From the NCBI RefSeq assembly GCF_009727055.1, contig NC_052354.1:3250677-3314676 (forward strand): DNA of 64,000 nt. Direction: 5' to 3'. Shown here piece after piece: positions 11,890 to 21,634 of this stretch. Position 1 is the stretch's first letter; each line of letters begins with the position of its first letter. The position numbers were made by a program, and so were the translations under genes. This stretch comes from Benincasa hispida. Lineage: Eukaryota; Streptophyta; Magnoliopsida; Cucurbitales; Cucurbitaceae. Below the pieces are notes generated by a model. It was not told the origin of the DNA and ran no database searches. It saw only the letters and a program-made list of their open reading frames with translations.

Positions 11890-12432
11890 TCAAGTTGGGG
11901 CGTAGATGTCAATAAGTCTCAACTTGCTCACACAAGCGTCAAACAACTGTCTGGAAAGCCCCTTTGTTAAGACATCTGCAATTTGTTGATTGGAGGGAAT
12001 ATAAGGGACACAAATGTTGCCACTATCGAGTCTTTCCTTGATAAAGTGTCGGTCAATCTCCACATGCTTTGTTCTGTCATGTTGAACAGGGTTGTTTGCT
12101 ATGCTTATGGTTGCTTTATTATCACAGTAAAGTTTCATTGGGCTGGTATGCTCTTGATCAAGGTCTTTCAAGACTTTTTTAAGCCAGATCTCTTCACAAA
12201 TTCCCTGACTCATGGCCCTATATTCAGCCCCAGCTCTACTTCTGGCAACAACACCTTGTTTTTTGCTTCTCCATGTAACAAGATTACCCCACACAAAGAT
12301 ACAATATCCTGATGTTGATTTTCTGTCTACTACAAATCCTGCCCAATCAGCATCGGTGTAAGCTTCGATATATCGTTTTTCAGTTTTCCTTAACATTAAG
12401 CCTTTCCCTGAAGAAGTTTTCAGATATCTCAA
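11890..12432 (-). pseudogene. Copia RNase H / pol C-terminus remnant
   Basis: 180 aa open to a natural stop near the polypurine tract. Features are YTDADWAG (first catalytic Asp), RKSTSGY, AEYRAM (Glu), CDNKA (Asp), DRTKHVEIDRHF (Asp) and the end motif ADVLTKGL, the order found in Ty1/copia RNase H. The catalytic residues are kept. The usual SSAEAEYRAM is here SRAGAEYRAM. All upstream pol is gone, so the peptide would not be made in its normal context. Confidence 0.88.
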
Positions 12433-12655
12433 TGGTGGTTGGGGCTGGTGGTTGAGTCTTCGAGGGAGGCGGCTGGCTCGACGGAAACGGCCGGCGGTGG
12501 GTAGGGCGGCGGCGGCTGGTCTTCACGGAAGTGGGAAAGAAGGGTTTTGAAGTATTTATCAATGGCTTTTTGGATAACAGTGATTATATCTGGGTTATTG
12601 GTTTGGGATTCTCCTATTGGATTTTCCTCAATGGTGGCCAGGGTTTCGTCTCCAT
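12433..12655 (-). pseudogene. Copia gag N-terminus remnant
   Basis: An open frame directly after the primer site, with an acidic start and a Pro-rich stretch, ends at the deletion junction near 12430, where RNase H sequence follows. Its position, rather than clear homology, suggests gag. Confidence 0.5.
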
Positions 12656-12667
12656 GCTCTGATACCA
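12656..12667 (-). other. Primer binding site, tRNA-Met type
   Basis: The minus strand reads TGGTATCAGAGC, an exact match to the complement of the initiator tRNA-Met 3' end, immediately after the LTR. Confidence 0.88.
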
Positions 12668-12881
12668 TGATGAAAAATAGAGTAGGGAAAGGAAAATAGC
12701 ACACCAAGAATTTACATGAAAAACCCTAATTAGGGAGAAAAACCACGGGATAAGGGAATTATTATTAGAAACTGATACAATGGAATCTAGTAGACCAACA
12801 ACTTAAATAGAGAACAGGGAAACCCTAGGGTACAATGAAAAAGACAAATTGCCCCTAGAGCGCAAAACCCTAATTTTAACA
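12668..12881 (-). repeat. 5' LTR of the Copia element
   Basis: Pairs with 11668-11882; the two differ by scattered substitutions and one single-base indel, suggesting a fairly recent insertion. Confidence 0.85.
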
Positions 12882-13162
12882 TATATTTATTTATTTATTT
12901 ATTTATTAAAAATAGTTCGGTTCAGTTTCAGAAGCGGTTTTCGAAATTGAAATTGAGTTGAACCATATAATTCGGTTTTAGAATTACATCGAACCACATT
13001 CTTCAATTTTTTGAAATTCGGTTCGATTCACTTTGGTTTTGAAAATCAGTTTGTTTATGCACTATAGCTTCGCAGTGACAACCTTGATCGAATGTGTAGG
13101 TCCACTCCTAAATCTTTGAACAAGGGTCAACATTTGAAGAAAGAAGAAGATGTGTAGATAAT

Positions 13163-13420
13163 TTTAGTTTAATACAAAAAGGAATGTTATTTGACACTAA
13201 AGAAGATCTACAACTGGCCTTAAAAAAGTACTGCATGACAGCACACTATCAAATTTCCGTAATAGAATCGAACCAAGATATTTGGTATATGAGAAATAGT
13301 AGAATGATGGTTGTGATTGGAGGTTACATGCTTGTCGGCGCAAAACTCATGGGATGTTTGAAATTAGTAAGCTTGAAGGGGAGCACTCATGTTTTAGGCG
13401 TTCGACCAAATAAATTGAAA
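13163..13420 (+). pseudogene. MULE transposase N-terminal (MuDR DNA-binding-like) fragment
   Basis: The frame from about 13163 reads LFDTKEDLQLALKKYC...YQISVIESNQDIWY, the layout of the MuDR N-terminal domain. After a frameshift near 13300 the match continues as FEISKLEGEHSC in another frame (about 13358-13395). No transposase catalytic core is present, so this is a decayed fragment. Confidence 0.6.
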
Positions 13421-13509
13421 GGCTCAAGATTGAGTATCCCGTGGTTAGTATCCCAAGTTACAGAGTTGTCCCTCGTTGTCAATGACATCAGCATACAAAG
13501 ATATGCATG

Positions 13510-14060
13510 AGCATATATTATATAGCTTATTGGAGGATTTTTGTTCGCTGACAAGTTGAACACTTTGTGGTATACCTTATGTTTCTTCCACTGTTGGCCA
13601 ATTTTGAGCATGCTGGTACGTACTCGTGCGGTGGTGCTTGTCTTGCATGACTTTATAGAGAACTATGCCAGGCTAGTAATGCATAGACTTTGGAAATAGT
13701 AGGGTCACTAATACTGCTACAATTATGGACTTATGATAGATTTAATATTGTAGCACCACAAGTTCAGTTACAGGCCCCAAATCATGATCCACTCAGGGCC
13801 AAGTATTATTTTAGTTATATATTGTTTCCATTATCATTTTATGTAATAAAATAAATAAATTATATATTTTTTTAATCACTACATCAAATTGATTTGAGAG
13901 GTAAGCACGACCAAGATTGGCACCAAATTTATGCAAAATATCTATTGTTCTGGCATACATGTCATGATCGTTGTGCACAAGAAGAAATAACAAATGGGTC
14001 AACTGTAGATGACTACTTTTCTTCGTACGGTTCAATCACGGGACGATTTATCAAACCTGT
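13510..14060 (+). pseudogene. Plant mobile domain (PMD, MAIN-like) remnant
   Basis: In shifting frames the sequence shows LMFLPLLANFEHAGTYS..GGACLA, LYRELCQAS near 13657, LLQLW..DRFNIVAPQ near 13720-13765, and RGKHDQDWHQIYAKYLLFWH with a C-terminal SITGRFI at 13894-14050. This order is typical of the plant mobile domain of MAIN-like proteins, which is often carried by MULEs and gypsy elements. Several stops and frameshifts are present. Confidence 0.6.
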
Positions 14061-15744
14061 TCACTTACTATTACTGCATAGTAAGAGTTTTAATATCTTA
14101 CATTTTTCAAATGTATGATATGAACATTATTTAGTATTATTTTTTTTCATCATAAATAATAATTTTGTCCAAAATGTACACCATTATTCAATACATCACA
14201 ATTTACCAGTGACGGGGGTGATGACTTGGATTAAAAAAACATTGTGTATCGGGGTTAGTGCTGAGATGTTGCACCTTTTATAAGCCTCGTTACTCCTCAC
14301 TCCTTCTAAAACATGGGTACCCCTTGAGGCCCAAACCCAAGGTCCAATATGGGAGTATGGGAAGGAGAGTTAATTCCTCAACTTAACCAACGTGGGATTC
14401 TCAAAAGATATTTTTCTTTTAAGAACTCAATTTTCACCAACAGTATTAATCAAGTGATAGGAATTTAGATTTTATTTTACTGTGGCATGTTGTTCATTGT
14501 ACACTTAATTTCAAACGGTTTGGAATAAATATGGTTATTCAACGATGTATATTGTCAGCCATAAGTCAATACCAATTATCAATTTTGTTTCGATGTAGAT
14601 ATTTTTTTGTTCGTATTGTTACTTTGCTTAGATTTGATCTTCTCTTACTTCAACGAAATGCAAACAATACATGTTTACAGGTTTTGATATCTTTAATTGT
14701 TATCGATTCTTATATCGTTGATATGGATACCAAACATAGATATCGACATCGGGAACAATATGAAGTTTCATAAATTTGTCCCCCGATCGATTATTCAAAG
14801 ATATTAGGTAAATGAGAATTTATAAGAACATCAAGATATGCAATGTCGGTAACTTATTATATGACAATTAGTTTTCCTTTTTTTTTTCCTTGTCAATCGT
14901 GATGTATCAATTAAATTTTCTCAAATAAGTAAATGAATTTAGACCATTTTGTTGCTGATTTTTAGCTATCTTTATTTAATTTTATTTAAAATCTTTTCAA
15001 AATCCCTAAAAAATACTGCTCCTCAAAATCTGACTTATGTAATTAGGAAGAAAAATAATTATGTAACTAGTTTTAACTAAGTAAAGAAAAATAGAGGGTG
15101 GCGAACTAATTGAAAATTACTACTATCTATTTGATTATGAGATTTATCTCTAATTTTATGAAATTAAAAGTTTATTATGAAAATTGATAAACTGAAAAAT
15201 CTTTGATCTTATGAAAAAATGACATAAAAATTCTTAAATGCGTTCATATATATGGTCTACTTATTTTTTGTGCATGCATGTTCTACTCATAGATTCCACA
15301 AATGTGAAAGTAGGTTATAATTAAGTTTGTTGATCTTATGGAAAAAATAGTAGTTTGTCTACTTCAAAGTATATGGTTACATGCAAAAAAAAATATAAAA
15401 TATATGTGAAGTTTTTAAGCTAACTATCTCAATCGAGTGTTAAAAATTTGAAAAATATGTATAATATTAAATGGTTAAAGAAAAAATTTAAAGCAAACAA
15501 AAACATGTAACAAAAAAGCTTCTTTATATTACAAAAAAACTGTATGAGATATATCTTATATAAATTAAATCAAATCAGAATCCCAAATACAAATTTCCTG
15601 ACTTAACTCAATTCAACTAAACTCAACACTAAATACAAACTTTTTAACTCCATGAACAATTATCACTAACTCAACAATACGCGTCAAATGTTCCCTAAAT
15701 CTTTCATTAGTTTTATTTTAAAATATAATTAAGTGTTATTTTTA
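14061..15744. other. Intergenic, no gene recognised
   Basis: AT-rich. A block at about 14205-14430 (CACCTTTTATAAGCCTCGTT, later AACGTGGGATTCTC) looks like a dispersed repeat of unknown class. About 15560-15690 has a degenerate stretch like the MITE after the thaumatin-like gene, without clear ends. Confidence 0.35.
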
Positions 15745-16250
15745 AGATTATATAGAAGTGTAAATGTTTTAGAGAAGGGTTTATATGAAGCTAAAACTTA
15801 TATTCTCATTTTGCAGGTTCATGGAGAGGCAATTACAATGAGAGTTTTTAGCAATTAGCATGTGAAGATGGGCATCTCACCTCTAATTAACCTTCAAGTT
15901 GAATGATAATATCATGTGTTTCATTTCCATTTTCCCTTTCTTACCCTAACTCATTAGTTTAGGTCAGGTAAATACGAAATATCTTATAAAAATTGTGAGA
16001 TCTCTTAAATCCTAAACAAACTTCGTCAAATCGATTTGAAATTAGGAGCTGCTAGCTGTAGTATATTGGGTTTAATAACTACTGGTTTAGATGAACCAGA
16101 ATCTTCACCTAATAATTCAAAATGAAGTGGCTAAATTTAGAAGGCAGTGCTTGATACCACAAAATGTGACCTTTCAATTAACCTCCAGCTGCCAGTTGGG
16201 TTTCAAAAGAACTAGTGTTACCGCCTGTCATCGGTCATTTCTGCTTCCTT

Positions 16251-16255
16251 TATAA
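16251..16255 (+). promoter_or_regulatory. TATA box of the transporter gene
   Basis: CTTCCTTTATAACCC is followed by a pyrimidine-rich leader. The block GTTACCGCCTGT.ATCGGTCATTTCT is kept at about 22398-22426 in the duplicate, just upstream of its own TATAA, which supports a real core promoter. Confidence 0.55.
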
Positions 16256-16349
16256 CCCAATTTCCCTCTCCTCCTTTTTCTCACCTTTGTCTTGCCTTGC
16301 CTTAAAGCGAATCTCTCTCTTCTCTGATCTTCTCCGTCGCCGTCTCCAG

Positions 16350-16965
16350 GTCAGTTTTTTAACTTGGGATCCTCAACATTATTAGCAATGTAACTATTCT
16401 CTAGGTTTACGTTTCATTTTTTATTAGGTTTAGAATTCGTTTTGGTTCTTGCATTTTTGTTGATTGAATCTTGTACGATATGGTCCACGTTTTTCAAATT
16501 ATAGGAATAATTATTTCAAGTATGACTCAAATGGATAAATATTGAAAATGAACCTATAATCGATTCGAGTACTTCCGGGATTAAATTACAAAAAACACTC
16601 CTGATTTGAATCTATAAACCATGTTGTCTTATAAATTTTTTTTCCTAACCCTAATAAACCCCAAGTTTATTTCATGTATCTCTTTATATTTGTTTACAAA
16701 TAAACACAATTTTTTTTGGAAAAGAATATAATAAATGGACAATAGACCTAAAATCCATCATTTTTTTCTTACATAGTAAAAAATAAAAAATAATTCAATT
16801 AAAAAATTGTCACAAATTTTTATGTTGACAAAATGGATGCAGCCAAGTTTTTTCTAATAAAATTTGGAGGGTTAACAGGAATCTTTTTAAAATTTAGGAC
16901 TTATTTTTATAATTTAATCAGTACTTGTTTCCTATAATTTCTTTTTATGATCCCTTTTTTTCCAG
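16350..16965 (+). other. 5'UTR intron of the transporter gene
   Basis: CTCCAG|GTCAGT donor and TTTTTTCCAG acceptor, 12 bases before the start codon. The duplicate keeps both signals (donor near 22510, acceptor at about 23225). Leader introns often raise expression in plants; that role is inferred. Confidence 0.65.
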
Positions 16966-16977
16966 TGTGAACTCGGA

Positions 16978-19900
16978 ATGGAGCAGCCAATCAGTGACGC
17001 TAATGGTGGAGAAGGGATCAGAAGAAGATCCTGTGGTTGTGGGAAGGAAGATTTTCTTCCAGAGGAGTCGTTTCAAAGTTGGGAAAATTACACAAAAGCA
17101 CTGAAGGCAACCCCGGTTCGTCTGCTCGACCGGCTCACAGCCCGGTCTGCCGACCACACCGAGCTCGTCGAGATGAAGGCTCGAAGCCAGCATCAGATGA
17201 AGAAGACCCTCACATGGTGGGACCTCATGTGGTTCGGTGTCGGCGCTGTCATTGGCGCCGGAATATTTGTCCTCACCGGTCTTGAGACTAAGAAACACGC
17301 CGGCCCCGCCGTCGTTTTGTCCTATGTTGTCTCTGGCATCTCCGCCATGCTTTCTGTCTTCTGCTACACTGAGTTTGCCGTTGAGATTCCGGCTGCCGGT
17401 ACATGCTTTTCTTTATATATTAATAACTAAAATAATATCTTTTTTAAAAAAAAATTATGATGTGAGATTTTTTAATTATTTTAATAATGGTGAAAAATTA
17501 GTAAAAATTAATTAAATTATTCATTTGTGAGTATTTAGTAAAATAAATTAGGGTAAAGATATAAAATATTGAAACTAAACTCAATAGCTAGGGGCAAAAA
17601 AGATAATATCCCGTAAAACTAATGCTTGATTTTTTTTTCTACTTAGAGTAAGATTTTGGGATAAGAATTAAAGTGATTAATTTTTATTGCATTTACCCAT
17701 CCGAGTATTGCTTATTAGTAGATAAAAGTACCAATTATCAACTTGATACTCAATGTTTACCTGAATTATAAGTTTTCTTCCTACTTTCTCATGATTTTGA
17801 TTGGAAGAATAACTTTTCGGGGTTGTTTTTCAATGAAATCAATTATAAATGGTGGTCAAAATTGTAAAGTTTAGACTTTATTTGGTTTTTGAAAATGCCT
17901 CTTCTCACATTGTTTTTCACTTATAATAATGTTTTAACAACTACTATATCATTTTTTTCCTTTCAGGTGGATCATTTGCGTACCTAAGGGTAGAATTAGG
18001 AGACTTCGTGGCATTCATCGCTGCCGGCAACATCATTCTTGAATACATTATCGGTAGCGCAGCCGTAGCCCGTTCATGGACGTCATACTTTGCCACCCTC
18101 TGCAACCACCATCCAAATGATTTCCGTGTCCATGTACCGGCATTCCCTGACGACTACAACCAACTCGATCCCATCGCCATTGTCGTCATCCTCATCATCG
18201 GCACCTTTGCCATGGTGAGCACCAAAGGTTCCTCCCGCCTCAACTACGTTGCCTCGATTTTGCATGTTGTTGTCATCCTCTTCATCATCATTGCTGGGTT
18301 GACCAAAGCCAACTCGAAAAATTTTACTCCCTTTGCCCCCTACGGCCCTCGTGGCATCTTCGTAGCTTCTGCCGTCTTGTTCTTCGCATATGTTGGATTC
18401 GACGCAGTTTCGACATTGGCAGAAGAGACTAAGAATCCAGCTAAAGATATCCCGATTGGACTTGTTGGTTCCATGGTGCTAACCACATTTGCGTATTGCA
18501 TTCTTGCTGTTACGCTATGCCTCATGCAGCCATACCAACAGATCGATGCAGATGCACCGTTTTCGATGGCTTTTGAGGCTGTTGGATGGGGTTGGGCTAA
18601 ATATATTGTGGCTGCTGGTGCGATTAAAGGCATGACCACTGTGTTGTTGGTCAATTCGGTTGGCCAGGCTCGGTATCTCACACACATTGCTAGAACCCAC
18701 ATGGTCTCCCCATGGTTTGCCAAAGTCAATGAAAAAACTGGTATGATTATTGCTAACAATTTTATTTTAAAAAATATTTAGAGGACATCTGGGTTGCACT
18801 TTATCTGGCAAATAAATAATTGTCATGCGGCAATTTTTTAAATAAAATGATTTTTTTTTTTTAAATCAAAGGGGAGAACGAGATTAGGTACAAACTAGAT
18901 TGCATCTAATCATTGCTCTCTTATTTATGTTTGGTTAAACTATATAGTTAAAATTGTTCAATACATGTTCATAAGTTAGTATTAAACCACTTATTGAAGT
19001 TTGCACATTTATTGAGTAACTTGATCTTCTTCTCTTTCTTCATTTTGCACATTTATTGAAAAATCCATCCAACTTTGCATACTAATTCCAACATATTAAT
19101 TCTAGACTTCATAAATAAACTCAATGTTCCAAATACCCCTTATATATACGTCATGTTTGACAATGATGTTGAAATAGATAAAATCATTTTTATCATGTTT
19201 AAAATTACTTCCAAATATATCCTTAATCATTCAAAATTCTATTGATTTTTTAAGAAAATTTTGATTTACACTTCAACTAATGCTTGATTTTATACTTTAG
19301 AAATTTGACTTTCATAGAATTAAATTTACTTTTGGATGATTAAAAATATATTTTTCAATAATTTTAAACATGACAAAGAAAATTTAAAGTTTTCAAAATT
19401 ACTCCCTAAATGTGCCTTCAGTGTTAGTTTGAATTTTAAAAAGTTTTCAACATATTTTTTAACTTTTCAAAATGATTTTCTAACACGTCGATTAGATACA
19501 TTAGACACAATACTGAACGATACTGTGTTTAAATTCTCAAACAGGAACTCCAGTGAACGCAACAGCATCAATGCTAATTGCAACAGCAATAATTGCCTTC
19601 TTCACAACAATGGAGATCCTCTCAAACCTTCTCTCAATTGCCACCCTCTTCATCTTCATGCTAGTAGCCATAGGTCTCATCGTCCGACGCTACTACAACA
19701 GCAGCGAAACGACTACGTCAGACCGTAACAAGCTCATAATCTGCCTAGTTCTGATAATTGGATCTTCAATCGCAACCGCTGCATACTGGGGCACAAGCGA
19801 CGGTTGGGTCGGCTTTGCGGTGACTATTCCCACATGGTTCCTCTCAACTCTAGCCCTATGGCTTGGCGTCCCACAGGCCAAGAAGCCACAAGTGTGGGGC

Positions 19901-20104
19901 GTGCCATTTGTCCCATGGCTGCCTTCCATATCCATTGCCATCAATTTTTTCCTTCTTGGGTCCATTGATAAAGCTTCATTTGAAAGGTTTGGGATATGGA
20001 CTGGGATTCTCTTGATTTACTATTTCTTGTTTGGATTGCATGCATCTTATGACATTGCCATGGAGTCCAAGACCCAAGCAAGAGAAATTAATGGAAGTGT
20101 GTGA
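16978..20104 (+). CDS. Cationic amino acid transporter (CAT1/5/8-like), three coding exons
   Basis: Exons 16978-17398, 17967-18740 and 19545-20104 join in frame to 584 aa, the expected family length. The protein belongs to the APC superfamily and should import lysine, arginine and related amino acids with protons across the plasma membrane. Exon 1 encodes a cytosolic N-terminus with CGCGKEDFLPEESFQSW and KKTLTWWDLMWFGVGAVIGAG leading into the first helix. Exon 2 holds most central membrane segments, TKGSSRLNY and the family motif LAEETKNPAKDIPIGLVGSM. Exon 3 encodes the last helices and GVPFVPWLPSISIAINFFLL, ending AREINGSV. Both introns have GT-AG ends; phases are 1 and 1. The 5'UTR intron sits just upstream. 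The clade (CAT1/CAT5/CAT8) is assigned by resemblance; substrate and membrane are inferred. Confidence 0.93.
17399..17966 (+). other. Transporter intron 1
   Basis: 568 bp, GTACATG donor and CTTTCAG acceptor, phase 1. AT-rich; nothing else seen. Confidence 0.85.
18741..19544 (+). other. Transporter intron 2
   Basis: 804 bp, GTATGAT donor and CAAACAG acceptor. The first 45 or so bases are nearly identical to the pseudogene copy; after that the two diverge with indels. Confidence 0.85.
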
Positions 20105-20720
20105 AATGGGAGAAGATTTGAATGGCTTATGGGAATTGGAATTGGGATAATACTGATCAAGAAGAAGAAATTGAAATTATTTCTACTTTGAAAAAAGGAT
20201 CTCTTATTAATGGCTTAGTAGTGAGAAATTTTATATTCTTATTATTATTATGCAAAATGGTCAAGTTATGCATGTTAGTTTTTATTCTCTTTGTATATAT
20301 TTTATTGTACTTGTGTAATGCAATCTGATTTTTATGTCTTCCAATTTTTTTCTTCTTATTTATTTATTTCTTTTACTTCGACACAACAATAAAAAGTGGA
20401 GCAACTTCAACTTTTGATATCTTGATTGAGAGGATATATACCTTAACTAGTTGAGTTATATTGACTTGGAGTCCTTCTTTAGTTATTTAAATTTTATAGC
20501 TCAAAACATATATTTGATCAAAATTTAAATCTCTCTTATCTTCCACATATGGGTTTTCCTAATATAATGTTATTTAGACATTTGTTAATTGTTAATCATT
20601 AATATATTGGTTCTTAAAAAAATAGAAACAAGAAAAGAGAGAGAACGAAAAATGAGCATATTATCAAACGAGCGCTAAGTAATCAATTTATATAAATAGA
20701 AGTTTAAGATGATAAGGGTA

Positions 20721-20811
20721 TTTAAATTAATACAAAATAGTCCCTTGATTTCAACTAACCTTTCAACGTTGGATAAAAGTTATAATTGAAAATTGAAATC
20801 AAGATTTTCTA

Positions 20812-20842
<31 letters not shown>

Positions 20843-21634
20843 GTTAGGCAATATAAAATATCCCCTAGATTACATATTATATATCGCAATTTAGTAGAAT
20901 AAAAGTTAGAATTGTATATCAAGAACATCTAATTTAAAAGGTTAGTATGAGTAATGAAAGCAAAAGGTATATAGCAGCTGCTTTGTGGTGTACTTGGCTG
21001 GAAAGAAATAGATGAACGTCTCGAGGCACTAACAAATCTCAATACCAACTATGGGATGATATAATTTTTTTTTAAAGGTATTGTAATTAAAGTGTGGGGT
21101 GGGAGAAACGAACCTTAGACTTCGAGGTCGATGGTACAAACGCTATATCAGTTGAGCTACGCTCTTGTTGGCATGGGATGATATAATTTCATTACTTGCA
21201 CTTTGGAGCACACCAAATAGAACTTTTTTTGTTAATTGAATGGTTTTCCTTTATCTTTTCTTTCTCTTTTGGGTTGAGTTGATCTCTAACTCTCGATGTA
21301 TATACTGGCCTTTTTCATTGTGAATGAATGCACTTTACCAGACTTGGAAAATGATGAAAGTGTTATAAATGTGTAAATCTAATTGAAATACACCTATTGA
21401 TTCTTCTTGATTCTATATATTATTAAAAAAAATTGAAAGATATATAATATTGCAAACTCATATAACATAAAGGAGAGACAGTTTTAAAAACTCGATTAAA
21501 AATAATAAAACTCAGCAAACCCATGAAACCTTGCAACACAAGCTTCAACATTCCCCATAATCATGATTCCACACAACAATTGTGTTTTAGATTACATAAA
21601 GTTTGAAAGTTTTAATTTAGCGTTAATATTTCCA
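20721..21634. other. Spacer between the two duplicated units
   Basis: AT-rich spacer with a run of T then A at about 20811-20841 that could form a hairpin. It contains the SINE insertion at 21068-21172. No coding region was recognised. Confidence 0.5.
21068..21172 (-). mobile_element. Short tRNA-derived SINE with 17-bp target duplication
   Basis: On the minus strand the body starts with a tRNA-like head: TAGCTCAACTGA (box A) and GGTTCGTTTC (box B), about 36 bases apart, and ends in an A-rich tail (the T run at 21064-21073 on the plus strand). ATGGGATGATATAATTT occurs on both sides (21051-21067 and 21173-21189), as expected for LINE-assisted retroposition. The size and head resemble Au-like plant SINEs. 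It is too degenerate and tailed to be a functional tRNA. Confidence 0.8.

Larger units (their letters stand above)
11668..12881 (-). mobile_element. Miniature Copia element (internally deleted), minus strand
   Basis: Two LTRs of about 215 bp (11668-11882 and 12668-12881) flank a 785-bp internal region. On the minus strand the order is LTR, perfect tRNA-Met primer site, gag start, deletion junction, RNase H C-terminus, polypurine tract, LTR. Protease, integrase and reverse transcriptase are missing. LTR termini are TGATGAAA and ATTTCAACA on the plus strand. The flanks (TATCT on the left, TATAT on the right) match at four of five positions, within TA-rich DNA. Confidence 0.88.
15745..20720 (+). 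repeat. Tandem segmental duplication, unit 1 (intact transporter)
   Basis: This segment matches 21635-27160 collinearly: the block with GCAATTAGCATG upstream, the core promoter, the 5'UTR intron, three exons and introns, and the 3' flank to about AAGTTTAAGAT.ATAAGG. Introns carry many substitutions and indels. Boundaries are estimated by eye to within about 50 bases. Confidence 0.8.

Noticed and set aside
14205..14430. Defined mobile element with GTGGGATTCTC-type sequence
   Set aside because: It looks like a dispersed repeat, but I could not find termini, target duplication or a second copy with clear boundaries in the window.
18340..18759. 139-aa antisense ORF over transporter exon 2
   Set aside because: It is a shadow of the GC-richer sense exon, and the same antisense frame appears in the pseudogene simply because exon 2 is nearly identical.
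20811..20841. Terminator-like T-run then A-run hairpin
   Set aside because: It is a simple poly(T)/poly(A) tract in AT-rich plant DNA; bacterial-style terminators do not apply and no transcript end can be assigned.
21100..21172. tRNA gene on the minus strand
   Set aside because: A and B boxes are present, but the sequence has an A-rich tail and a 17-bp target duplication and does not close a cloverleaf acceptor stem, so it is a SINE head.
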